From JAGLOK01 sp963677605 (GTDB taxonomy: Bacteria > Bacillota > Clostridia > Christensenellales > UMGS416): DNA of 64,000 bases. Of the stretch, positions 15,643 through 24,112 are shown piece after piece. The notes under the pieces were generated by a model. That model saw only the letters and a program-made list of their open reading frames with translations, was not told the origin of the DNA and searched no databases. Within the stretch, counting starts at the first letter, position 1. The number at the start of each line of letters is the position of its first letter. Location of the stretch: contig CAXXDX010000007.1 of assembly GCA_963677605.2 (NCBI GenBank), positions 682,001 to 746,000 on the forward strand. Reading direction: 5' to 3'. The position numbers were made by a program, and so were the translations under genes.

Positions 15643-17240
15643 CAAGCGTTATGAAGCCGAAAATTTAGATAGAAAAATCAAAACTTAACTATTGCGTACA
15701 AAAAGCCCAGCAAAAAGAAATGCAGACCGTTGAGCCAATTCGCAAAAGCAGTTGGCTGGAAAGAAAACGGCTTATGGCGTTCGCGTCTTTTATAAGTTTT
15801 GGAACAAAACTTTGCTCTGTTTCTTTTAAGAATAAAGATTATAGGCGAATATGAACTACAATAGTGCTTTAGCACTATGAGTGTTCATATTGTCAAATAG
15901 AAAAGTTGAGGTTTTTGAAAAAAGTAGCGCCAAGCGGCAGCGATCCAAAGCAAAGAAAGCTACCCAAGCAACGATTTGCGGAGCAGAAAACTTTGTCTCA
16001 CTTCTTTTTTATCAAACTTCCTTATTCCTCGCAGAAACTTCTGCCTTTTTGAAAACCGACCACTGGCGAGGAAAATATTTTTATTTTTTCCGGCGGCGTC
16101 GCTTCGCTCCTGCGCACTTTTTATCAAACTAATCACTTCCACCTAAGTTGTATGATGCCGAAAATTTAGATAGAAAAATCAAAACTTAACTATTGCGTAC
16201 AAAAAGCCCAGCAAAAAGAAATGCAGACCGTTGAGCCGGTTTGCAAAAGCAGTCGGCTAAGGAAAGAAGCGGCTCACCGCGTCTGCGTCTTTTGGCTACT
16301 TTTTTAAAAAAGTAGCGCCGAGCGGCAGCGATCCAAAGCAAAGAAAGCTACCCAAGCAACGATTTGCGGAGCAGAAAACTTTGTCTCACTTCTTTTTTAT
16401 CAAACTTCCTTAATCCTCGCAGAAACTTCTGCCTTTTTGAAAACCGACCACTGGCGAGGAAAATTTTTTTATTTTTTTCGGCGGTGTCGCTTCGCTCCTC
16501 CGCACTTTTAATCATATTATCTACTTCCACTCAAGCTTTCTAAAAGCGTAAGCCCAGATAGAAGAAATGAAATTAGTTTTTCGCGTACAAAAAGCCCAGC
16601 AAAAAGAAATGCAGACCGTTGAGCCGGTTTGCAAAAGCAGTCGGCTAAGGAAAGAAGCGGCTCACCGCGTCTGCGTCTTTTGGCTACTTTTTTAAAAAAG
16701 TAGCGCCGAGCGGCAGCGATCCAAAGCAAAGAAAGCTACCCAAGCAACGATTTGCGGAGCAGAAAACTTTGTCTTATTACAATTTATTTAACAATCCACC
16801 CCAGAAGCCATTCGATTATATCTTTTTGCATGCATAGCAAATCCTCGCAGAAGCTTTAGACTTTTTGCAAACCAACCACTGGCGAGGAAAATTTTTTTCT
16901 TTTTTTCGGCGGTGTCGCTTCACTCCCCCGCACTTTTTATCAAACTAATCACATCCACCCAAGCTTTTTAAATCCGTAAATTCAAACAAAAGAAATAAAG
17001 CCAGATTATTGCTTTGCGAAAAGACACACTTGGTTTAGGGGTTGCGAGCCTCGACCAAGCTTAGATAAACGCAGTTGGTTGTCTTTACTGCCTGTCGGGT
17101 GAGCAGTTTTGCCTACTTTGTCTCACAAAGTAGCGCCAAGCGGCAGCGTACCCAAGACAAAGATATCTACCCAAGCAATGTTTTACGGAGCAGAAAACTT
17201 TATCACAGTACATCCAATTAACAAATATACCAATGCGCTG
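15643..17240. repeat. Array of about four degenerate tandem repeats, 390-500 bp each
   Basis: Unit starts (a CAAG/TAAG motif) are at 15643, 16144, 16532 and 16960. The conserved core GTAGCGCC(A/G)AGCGGCAGCG occurs at 15924, 16312, 16700 and 17130, spacings 388, 388 and 430. Units 2 and 3 are identical over about 190 bp (16195-16385 versus 16583-16773). Each full unit has three modules: a GTACAAAAAGCCCAGC block, the TAGCGCC core, and a CCTCGC...GCGAGG hairpin followed by a long T tract. Unit 4 is diverged and cut off by the next gene. Short open frames inside are not conserved as codons. Function unknown. Confidence 0.85.
15848..15891. repeat. Two-tier hairpin inside the extra segment of repeat unit 1
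   Basis: AATATGAAC / GTTCATATT (outer, 9 bp) encloses ATAGTGC / GCACTAT (inner, 7 bp) around TTTA. It lies in about 113 bp of sequence that unit 1 has and units 2 and 3 lack, so it may be an inserted element or a lost module. Confidence 0.6.
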
Positions 17241-17256
17241 CTTTAAGTTAATATAC

Positions 17257-18939
17257 TCATTTCATCACAAATTCCGCAATGTCATCTATAAATCCCGCGT
17301 CCACAGTTCCCGTAACAGAGTAATCCGCATTGCTTGGTACACCTTCGCCTGTCATCATAAGGTGGTTAAGTTTAGGATAGAGATTGAATGTCCAGTTTTC
17401 ATTATTTCCGAATGCGTCAATCCATATGCTGTATTCATCCGGAGTCACTTGGTAGTCACGCTCACCCTGAGCAACAAACACGGGAGCTTTTATAGGTTTT
17501 GCAGTCTCTATAGGATTATATCCCAATAAGTCTTTTATATAAGCTTTATACATTCCCATAAAAAGTTCAGTACTGTCGTATTCATCAATGTTTGCTATTT
17601 TAGTTAGTATATTGTTTGCTTCGTCAAGTGTAGCCTGTTCTTGTGCAGAAATCTCGCCATCAAGATTAAACAGATATTCATACTGCTCGGGAATTAGTTC
17701 ATAAGGCGCTCGGGTTGGTGCTGCCATAAAGATATATCCGGCAGCAAAAGGCGTCATTTCGGCGACTCTCGGCAGCGCGTATCCACCAAGGCTGTGTCCG
17801 AGGATAAACACATTTTGAGCATCGATCTGTTCGTTTTCCGCCATCAGTTTTGCAATTTCCACAGCATCGTCTATGGTTTCATCGTATATTGTAAGCTCAT
17901 ATCCTGTCTGAAATTCTGCATTGTATGTATAACTCCTTTTGTCATACCTGTATACTGCTATTCCGCGCTGGGCGAGCCCCCAGGCAATGTCGCGGAAAGG
18001 CTTGTTTGTAAGAAGAGTTTCATCGCGGTCATTGGGGCCTGAGCCGTGAACCAACACAACGCAGGGAAACGGTCCGTCACCTTCCGGAAGAGTAAGTGTT
18101 CCGCCGAGTGTGTGTCCATTGACATCGGCATTAAGCTCCAGTTCGGCAACACCTTCAGGAAGAGAGGCTTCTGCGGCTTTCTCCTGATAGGCAACAAACT
18201 TAAGTCCGGCGATTTCATTTTGCGCGTTAAAATATATCTCTATGTTGAAGTTTTCGTTTTCCATGATTACCGGGACATCTACAGCGGTATAACCGCTCGC
18301 TTCAAATGAGTATGGCTGTCCCAGCTCTTTAAAAGCGCCGTTTGATTTATTTATCTGCTCAAACATCTGTTTATATTTTTCAGCATTTACCGCGCTTTGC
18401 ATAGCTGTGTCGTGTGCATATTCGTTATATGCCTTTTCGTAATTTCCTTCCATCAAATCAGATGCATAGCTTTGGGCTGTTTCAACAAGAGACATATCCT
18501 CCTCGGTTGCGGGCGCATTTTCCTGTGCTTCGGCTTCTTTGTAATTTCCCATGTTAATTCCCGCGATTTCGCCGCTTTCGTTGAAAACAACATTATAATT
18601 AATGCTGGAATCCGAGAAAACAAGAGGCACGGATATGATGATATATTCTTTCTGCTGAGTGGCAAAAGGTGTTTTTGCCTCTTTGTATTCACCAAGCTTT
18701 TGGAATGAGCCTCCGATGTTTTTGTCAAAAAACTCAACACTTATGACTTCCTGCATTTTGCTCGTATAGGTGTAATTGTTGTATGCACTGTCATAATCTT
18801 TGTTAACGAGGTCTTCAACCAAGCTTAGTGCGGTCTCTTCCAAGTCTGATGTATCAACTTCCGGTGTACTTTCTTTTTTTGCGCATCCTGCGGTAAATAT
18901 AAGTATCGCGCAAAGTACTGCTGCAATAATCTTTTTCAT
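17257..18939 (-). CDS. Lipoprotein alpha/beta hydrolase with two DUF3887 domains
   Basis: A 560-residue exported lipoprotein: signal peptide with lipobox FTAGC, Cys19. Two related domains (about 32-135 and 150-255) each hold the DUF3887 pattern, with repeated NxGxxxKLGE/ELGQ-type strands and an EIAG motif near the end. The hydrolase domain (about 265-560) has an HGSGPNDRDE oxyanion loop, nucleophile Ser383 in GHSLGG (381-386), Asp495 in GERD and His526 in KLNHLM, a complete triad. GGAGT precedes the ATG. Likely an esterase or peptidase acting on small extracellular substrates; substrate unknown. It follows the repeat array and seems to be a single gene. Confidence 0.9.
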   Translation of the reverse strand: MKKIIAAVLCAILIFTAGCAKKESTPEVDTSDLEETALSLVEDLVNKDYDSAYNNYTYTSKMQEVISVEFFDKNIGGSFQKLGEYKEAKTPFATQQKEYIIISVPLVFSDSSINYNVVFNESGEIAGINMGNYKEAEAQENAPATEEDMSLVETAQSYASDLMEGNYEKAYNEYAHDTAMQSAVNAEKYKQMFEQINKSNGAFKELGQPYSFEASGYTAVDVPVIMENENFNIEIYFNAQNEIAGLKFVAYQEKAAEASLPEGVAELELNADVNGHTLGGTLTLPEGDGPFPCVVLVHGSGPNDRDETLLTNKPFRDIAWGLAQRGIAVYRYDKRSYTYNAEFQTGYELTIYDETIDDAVEIAKLMAENEQIDAQNVFILGHSLGGYALPRVAEMTPFAAGYIFMAAPTRAPYELIPEQYEYLFNLDGEISAQEQATLDEANNILTKIANIDEYDSTELFMGMYKAYIKDLLGYNPIETAKPIKAPVFVAQGERDYQVTPDEYSIWIDAFGNNENWTFNLYPKLNHLMMTGEGVPSNADYSVTGTVDAGFIDDIAEFVMK

Positions 18940-19134
18940 AATATACTCCTTTTTGGTCGTTTACAGTACTATCTGCTGGCTACACTCGCCAACTGATATA
19001 TATGTTATATAACAGATATAACAAAGTCAAGCAAAATAACTCAAAACCAAAAACACGTATGCCAAAGTATGCCTTTTTTCTTTTAAACTATACAAAATAT
19101 GCGATTATCGTTTTTGATAATTCAATCAAAGCAA

Positions 19135-19164
19135 TAAAAAAAGAGCCGCCAAAAGCAGCTCTTT
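19135..19164 (-). terminator. Terminator after the Cys-tail protein gene
   Basis: Minus strand AAAGAGC / GCTCTTT with a GC-containing apex and a following run of Ts. Confidence 0.75.
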
Positions 19165-19174
19165 CATTTTGTTT

Positions 19175-20230
19175 TTAGCAGCAGCAACCGCCGTCTTTAT
19201 CATCATGACATCCGCATCCGCAGTCATCATCATCGTGGCATCCGCAGTCGCAGTCATCATCATCACAATCGCAATCGTCGTCTCCGCAGCAGCATCCGCA
19301 GCTTTCGGCTGAGTTGTTTACGCAGTCAGGCATGTTGGCTTCAAATGCTGCATCAATGCTTTCGTCATCATCGCCCGGAGCTTTAACATCATCAACCAAG
19401 CTCCACACTTCAAGATGAGTGACGCATTCGCCGCCTTCAACCCTATAGATAGGCGAAAGGCTTTCCATCTCTAGCATAAAGTCGCATGTGTAGGTTTCAT
19501 AGTTCATGCCATTGTCAGGGTATACAGCGCTTTCATCATCGATGTACTGGAACTTCTTAACGAACATCATGTTGTCTTTGAAATATGCCGCATATCCCAG
19601 AGGGTTGGTAATTCCGAATTTAAACGGACCGTCGCAGTTAACATCCTGTTTTAATGTGATGTACTTGTTACCCCAGTTAACTCTGTCGTCATTAAGTTTT
19701 GTATATGGCCAAAGACCCATTGAGCAGTTGCCAAGAAGACCTGTGTCAACTTTGTTTACAGGCACCACTTCTTTTCCGCCTGTTCCCATAACAGAAATCG
19801 ACCATGCGGAAAAATCCACAGCCCAGTGATTGTTGTTTGTAATAATATGTTTGATTGCAACGTTTGTGCCTTCTTCTTCAAGAGCAATAACTATCTCTTT
19901 TGTAAGGCCGGTGCTTTCTTCGGCGTTGCCGATTAAAACTATTCCGCCGGGAATTTCCTGATATTCAATCGGATTATTGTCCGGTGCATAGCTTAGTATG
20001 TCATGCTCGGGGCTTATCCACAGCCTGTGTCCGCCCATGATTTTCCAGCCTGTTTTGTCATAAACCGGCTCAAGGTTTTCGCAGAACATGTTTTCTTTGC
20101 TGGGCAGTCCGTATCTTATGATGCGTGGGCCCATGTCGAGTGTAGCAACTACTTCAATGCTGCCGTTTGAAAGTTCCACGCATCTGCCGTAATCGCCGTA
20201 TGTTATCTCTTTTACTTGTATGTTAGTCAT
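19175..20230 (-). CDS. Galactose-mutarotase-fold protein (DUF4380-like) with a Cys/Asp-rich tail
   Basis: A 351-residue cytoplasmic protein. Residues 1-300 look like the beta-sandwich found in aldose epimerase-like and DUF4380 proteins: ATLDMGPRIIRYGL near the start, GGHRLWISPEHD in the middle, and THLEVWS at the end. The last about 42 residues contain 15 Cys and two His among many Asp (CGCCCGDDDCDCDDDDCDC, then CGCHDDDDCGCGC and so on), a metallothionein-like stretch. GGAGG precedes the ATG. It lies 27 bp after a glycosyltransferase gene on the same strand, so the two may act on one carbohydrate. Enzyme activity is not established; the tail probably binds soft metal ions (inference). Confidence 0.75.
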   Translation of the reverse strand: MTNIQVKEITYGDYGRCVELSNGSIEVVATLDMGPRIIRYGLPSKENMFCENLEPVYDKTGWKIMGGHRLWISPEHDILSYAPDNNPIEYQEIPGGIVLIGNAEESTGLTKEIVIALEEEGTNVAIKHIITNNNHWAVDFSAWSISVMGTGGKEVVPVNKVDTGLLGNCSMGLWPYTKLNDDRVNWGNKYITLKQDVNCDGPFKFGITNPLGYAAYFKDNMMFVKKFQYIDDESAVYPDNGMNYETYTCDFMLEMESLSPIYRVEGGECVTHLEVWSLVDDVKAPGDDDESIDAAFEANMPDCVNNSAESCGCCCGDDDCDCDDDDCDCGCHDDDDCGCGCHDDKDGGCCC

Positions 20231-20257
20231 ATTTTCCTCCGAAAAATATATTAATAG

Positions 20258-21208
20258 TTATCTGTCAGGATTTAAACGTTTGTTGTCTTCCATGTCCATC
20301 CACATCCCGAAGAATTGGAACTGCGTACCCATGAAAAATGAGAGTGAGCATATAAGCGCAGTTGTTTTTGCCAAATCTTTGAGCCAGATGAGTCTGTAGA
20401 AAAAGCGTAGGAACATAACTCCGAATATAAGTGTGCAAACTCCAGCCATAAGGTAAAAGAAAACAAGCGGATTGAAATCCTTAACGCAATACTTTCTCCA
20501 CATTCTGCGTAAAAACCACTTTGCCTGAAGGTACAGTGTTTTTACTATATATTTACCCAGTTTGATTTTGCTTTCTTCTTCGCCGTAGACCGCCTGAACG
20601 GGTACATCTTTTAGCTTAAAGTCCGCAATGTTTAAAAGGTTCATAAGATCGGTGTTATATCCGTATCTCGGTGTTATTTCATCAAAAGGTACTGTTTTTA
20701 ATGCTTTTAGTGAGATAGCTGAATATGCGCACTGGGAATCTAACATGTGCCAGTATCCGGAACCAAGCTTTGACATGAAAGTCAATATGCTGTTCCCGAA
20801 GAATCTGAGTTTCGGCATGTTTTCAACTGATTTATTTGTGAGCCTGTTTCCTTTGCAAAAGTCCACTTCGCCGCGTATTACCGGAAGAACTACGCTTGGC
20901 AAATCATCAGGATGCATCTGAGCATCGCCGTTCATAATAGCAGTTACATCAATTTCAAGCTCTATTGCTTTATGAAAGCCGGTCTTAATCGTTGAACCCA
21001 AGCCTTTGTTGACTTCGTGCTCAATCAAAATGACACGGGCATCTTCTTTCATATATTCTTTAATCCTGTCTAATGTGTCGTCTGAGCCGTGGTCGTTTAC
21101 CACTATGATTTTGTCCACAAAGTCAGGCATTGTGCTCAATGTTTTTGTTATCAGGTGTCCTTCATTATATGCAGAAACCAGAGTTGCTATCGTCTTATTT
21201 TCAAGCAT
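20258..21208 (-). CDS. Family 2 glycosyltransferase with two C-terminal membrane segments
   Basis: A 316-residue GT-A enzyme of the polyprenyl-phosphate type. VNDHGSDDT (about 37-45) and NGDAQMHPDDL (about 91-101) are the donor-binding motifs, and two membrane segments close the chain at about 248-270 and 281-303. AAGGAG sits 5 nt before the ATG. Upstream of the mutarotase-fold gene on the same strand, so it is first in a two-gene operon. Sugar unknown; a dolichol-phosphate mannose synthase-like reaction is inferred from family. Confidence 0.9.
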   Translation of the reverse strand: MLENKTIATLVSAYNEGHLITKTLSTMPDFVDKIIVVNDHGSDDTLDRIKEYMKEDARVILIEHEVNKGLGSTIKTGFHKAIELEIDVTAIMNGDAQMHPDDLPSVVLPVIRGEVDFCKGNRLTNKSVENMPKLRFFGNSILTFMSKLGSGYWHMLDSQCAYSAISLKALKTVPFDEITPRYGYNTDLMNLLNIADFKLKDVPVQAVYGEEESKIKLGKYIVKTLYLQAKWFLRRMWRKYCVKDFNPLVFFYLMAGVCTLIFGVMFLRFFYRLIWLKDLAKTTALICSLSFFMGTQFQFFGMWMDMEDNKRLNPDR

Positions 21209-21396
21209 GTTTTTCTCCTTAAGCCAGCTTAAAGTGTTTTTTCACTGACTTAGATGATTATATCACAACTTTTTTTTAACTTCCATAAAGATAAGTACGA
21301 TATAATGAATGTAAGCAAGTTTCTAAATAATTGCATCTTCGCAATAAATATCTTAAAATGTATTATATTAAGGATATTAGGTTTGGTGGTGAATAT

Positions 21397-21714
21397 ATGA
21401 GTGATATAACTAACCAGAATGAAGAAAAAGACATTGTTGAATTTGAAGCTGAAGACGGAGAAGTTTTAGAATTTGAAGTAGTTGATTATTTCCTGTTTGA
21501 CGGCGAGGAATATGTTATTCTTGCTGATTTAGGATTGCACCCTGAAGACCTTAATGATCACGACAAAGTGGATGTATTCATTATGAAAGTGGAAGTAATC
21601 GATGATGATACTGAAGAGTTTGTTCCCATACCGGCTGACAGTGAAGCTGAAGTGTTGGAGTTTGCCGGAAAACTTTTAAGCGGGGAGCTTCCGGATGAAC
21701 AAGAGATGATATAG
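21397..21714 (+). CDS. DUF1292 family protein
   Basis: A 105-residue acidic protein. The pattern EDGEVLEFEVVDYFLFDGEEY followed by YVILADL is typical of DUF1292, a small beta-rich Firmicutes family of unknown function. I start at 21397, where GGTGGTGA lies 4 nt upstream; the frame extends 22 codons further but with no ribosome site. Single gene, convergent with the AAC(3) gene. Confidence 0.85.
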   Translation: MSDITNQNEEKDIVEFEAEDGEVLEFEVVDYFLFDGEEYVILADLGLHPEDLNDHDKVDVFIMKVEVIDDDTEEFVPIPADSEAEVLEFAGKLLSGELPDEQEMI

Positions 21715-21768
21715 TATAATAATGCATCTAGTCAGTATGACTTATTTAGGGGATTTAAAAACCACTTA

Positions 21769-22502
21769 CTATATTTCATAAAGCCCAAACGGATCATCTT
21801 GGAGCCATTTTTCATAAAGCCCTACAACTTCACTTATTTTAAAAAGCATACATTTGCTTTCGCCTATATAGGCTTCCTTTATAGAACCATTTTGATACGC
21901 TTTATTTTGAACTTTATACCAAGTCTTAACAGTAGGAACGCCTGTTTCGATATACCATTCATTTTCCGGATATATTTCCAGCGTTTTTTATCGGCTTTGA
22001 AAATGTCTTTTATCTTCTGGGGAAGATATTCTTCAACATAGTGCATTGAAGAAAGCCTATAAATGTCCACACCAATTAAAAGAGCCCACCCATTGTTTTC
22101 GATTAGGTTCTGAAACCCTTTGCAGTTTTTCTCCCAGTCTTTTCCCCAGGCAGATACTCTGAACTGACCTTCACCTGTACGAACATCATCTCTTTTTCTG
22201 AATGTATCAGCTATTATACCCATCCCTGATGGCTCATCACTATGCGGATCAATAACTTTAAGCTTCATTGTAAGACCGTTTTTTATGTCATTTTCTGAAA
22301 GAGAAAGAGGTTTTGAAATACGAAATGACGGCATAACTATGCTGCCGTCATTTCCTACACATTCAATTAGTGAATTTATTATGGTTGATGCTCCGCCTTG
22401 AACCCATCCAAAGCTTCTGAGCGAACTGTGGACTTCCAACGCCATACCGCGTTTTATGCCAAGGGCTTTGAAGCCTTCAATTAAGTGTTTCTTATTAATC
22501 AC
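21769..22502 (-). CDS. Aminoglycoside 3-N-acetyltransferase family (AAC(3)-like), frameshifted near the 3' end
   Basis: Acetyl-CoA-dependent antibiotic acetyltransferase family; homologues also include enzymes without a drug role. The N-terminus keeps EVHSSLRSFGWVQGG and DGSIVMPSF, and later HSDEPSGMG and WALLIGVD. As written the frame ends at 21879 with an unrelated basic tail. In the next frame the expected end continues (YPENEWYIETGVPTVKTWY up to DPFGLYEI) to a TAG at 21769, so one base, probably an A in the AAA near 21974, is missing. Starts with GTG directly after the pgi stop (TAAGTG), with no good ribosome site, so translation is probably coupled. Corrected length about 244 residues. 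Confidence 0.85.
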
Positions 22503-23954
22503 TTATATTTTATAGCTGTCGCTTTTTTTCGCATTGCCCTGAAGCTCTTTTAACTTGTCTTCAAATCCTTCTTTTCCGAGAAGTGCATATGTTGCGATTT
22601 TGCCGGCTTCAACTCCGGGCTGGTCAAATGCGTCAATCTTTAAAAGCTCTCCGCAGACAGCGGTTTGAACCATAAAGAAATACATAAGCTGGCCGATGGT
22701 GTTTGCATTCACTTCCGGAAGCGTTATAGTCTGGTTGAGCTTGCCTGCTGCAGTAACGGCAATTTCAGTTGCCTGCTGTTCTGCGAGAATTAGCTCATTT
22801 AATGAATGTCCGCCTAAAAATGAAACATCAGGAATGTCTTCGCATCCATGGGGGATTGTATATTCGCTTCGGTATTTTTCTACACCGATAAAGGTTATTA
22901 CTTTGTCGAAGGGGCCTTCAGTATAAAGCTGAACCTGTGAGTGCTGGTCGGTAACGCCAACTGCTTTAACCGGAGTTTGCCCTACGAATACAGCTTTGCC
23001 GCGAGTTGTGTGTTTTTTGCCGAGGCTTTCAGCCCAAAGCTGTGCATACCAGTCTGAAAAATATTTAAGGCTGTCGGCATATGGCATTACAACCTGTATG
23101 TTTTTACTTTTTTTCTGCATTGCTATATACATCAGGAGGCCGGCCATATAGCCTGGATTGTTTAAAAGATCATCAGTCTGGCACATTTCATCCATAAGGC
23201 GTGCGCCTTCAAGCATATCTTTTATGTCAATTCCGCAGACTGCAGCGGGCAAAAGGCCCACGGGACACAGTTCGGAAAATCTTCCGCCAACACCATCGGG
23301 GATGATGAATGTTTTAAATTTATTCTGCTTTGCTATTTTGATTAAATTGCCGTTTTTCTTGTCGGTTGTTGCGATAACGTTTTTATACCAGCCTTCGCCG
23401 AGCTTTTCTTTAAGAAGATTTTCGCAGATGAGATACTGGGACATTGTCTCTGCAGTTTTGCCGGATTTTGTGATTATGTTAAAGCATGTCTTTTTAACGT
23501 CAATGACATCCAAGAGAGCATTCATTCTCTCGGGATCAACATTGTCTTCCACATAGAATTTAGGGCCTGGGCGCTTGTCGTCGGAAAGCTCGTTATAACG
23601 CAGGTGGTTTAATGCGTTTTGTACTGCAATAGGACCGAGTGCGCTTCCGCCGATTCCGAAAACCACGAAGTTTTCGAACTTTCCGCGAACTTGTTCTGCA
23701 GTTTTAAGTATCGAGTTTAACTGAGTTTCGGAGATGTTGAAGCTTTTTGCCCACGCAATCATTTTTGATGCTTTTCCCCATTTGCCGGCCAAGCGTTTTT
23801 TGGCTTTAGCGAGCTCAGGCATAAGGGCGTCTATTTCGTCTTTTGATATCGCGCCGACTTTCTTTTGAAGCTTTGCGTCCATATCATCTGTTATGATGTT
23901 TTCAGCCATGAGGTTGTTGTAATCATAAACTAATTTTTTCTGTGTATTATCCAT
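22503..23954 (-). CDS. pgi: Glucose-6-phosphate isomerase
   Basis: A 483-residue glycolytic enzyme interconverting glucose 6-phosphate and fructose 6-phosphate. Signatures: FGIGGSALGPIAVQNAL, TKSGKTAETMSQ, the DGVGGRFSE loop and the C-terminal DQPGVEAGK. Active-site Glu and His lie in the conserved GVGGRFS and SQVQLYTEG regions by family. The second in-frame ATG at 23954 is chosen because AAAGGA then has a normal 7-nt spacing; the ATG at 23960 would leave only 1 nt. The AAC(3)-like gene follows without a gap. Together with pfp it supports an Embden-Meyerhof pathway. Confidence 0.96.
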   Translation of the reverse strand: MDNTQKKLVYDYNNLMAENIITDDMDAKLQKKVGAISKDEIDALMPELAKAKKRLAGKWGKASKMIAWAKSFNISETQLNSILKTAEQVRGKFENFVVFGIGGSALGPIAVQNALNHLRYNELSDDKRPGPKFYVEDNVDPERMNALLDVIDVKKTCFNIITKSGKTAETMSQYLICENLLKEKLGEGWYKNVIATTDKKNGNLIKIAKQNKFKTFIIPDGVGGRFSELCPVGLLPAAVCGIDIKDMLEGARLMDEMCQTDDLLNNPGYMAGLLMYIAMQKKSKNIQVVMPYADSLKYFSDWYAQLWAESLGKKHTTRGKAVFVGQTPVKAVGVTDQHSQVQLYTEGPFDKVITFIGVEKYRSEYTIPHGCEDIPDVSFLGGHSLNELILAEQQATEIAVTAAGKLNQTITLPEVNANTIGQLMYFFMVQTAVCGELLKIDAFDQPGVEAGKIATYALLGKEGFEDKLKELQGNAKKSDSYKI

Positions 23955-23998
23955 AATCATGTCCTTTATATAAATTTTTTATTAAACTGAAATTATTT

Positions 23999-24027
23999 TT
24001 GTAGCACTTATATTATACTGATATTAT
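23999..24027 (+). promoter_or_regulatory. Promoter of the DUF3810 gene
   Basis: TTGTAG (23999-24004), 17-bp spacer, TATTAT (24022-24027), about 85 bp upstream of the start codon. Confidence 0.55.
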
Positions 24028-24112
24028 AATAAAAATCCACAGTGGAGAAGGATTATTGCGACCTTTAACATGTATTTTACGAATATTTTGTAATTGAAAG
24101 GGAAAATTACGG

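Noticed and set aside
15960..16530. Two similar 60-codon open frames inside the repeat units (minus strand).
   Set aside because: They have no ribosome sites, differ at sites that change amino acids without third-base bias, and lie wholly within repeats; treated as non-coding.
15643..17240. CRISPR array.
   Set aside because: Repeat units are 390-500 bp and degenerate, with no short regular spacers, and no cas genes occur in the window.
14847..17256. Genomic island or prophage around the repeats.
   Set aside because: No integrase, transposase or phage gene is present; flanking genes look native.
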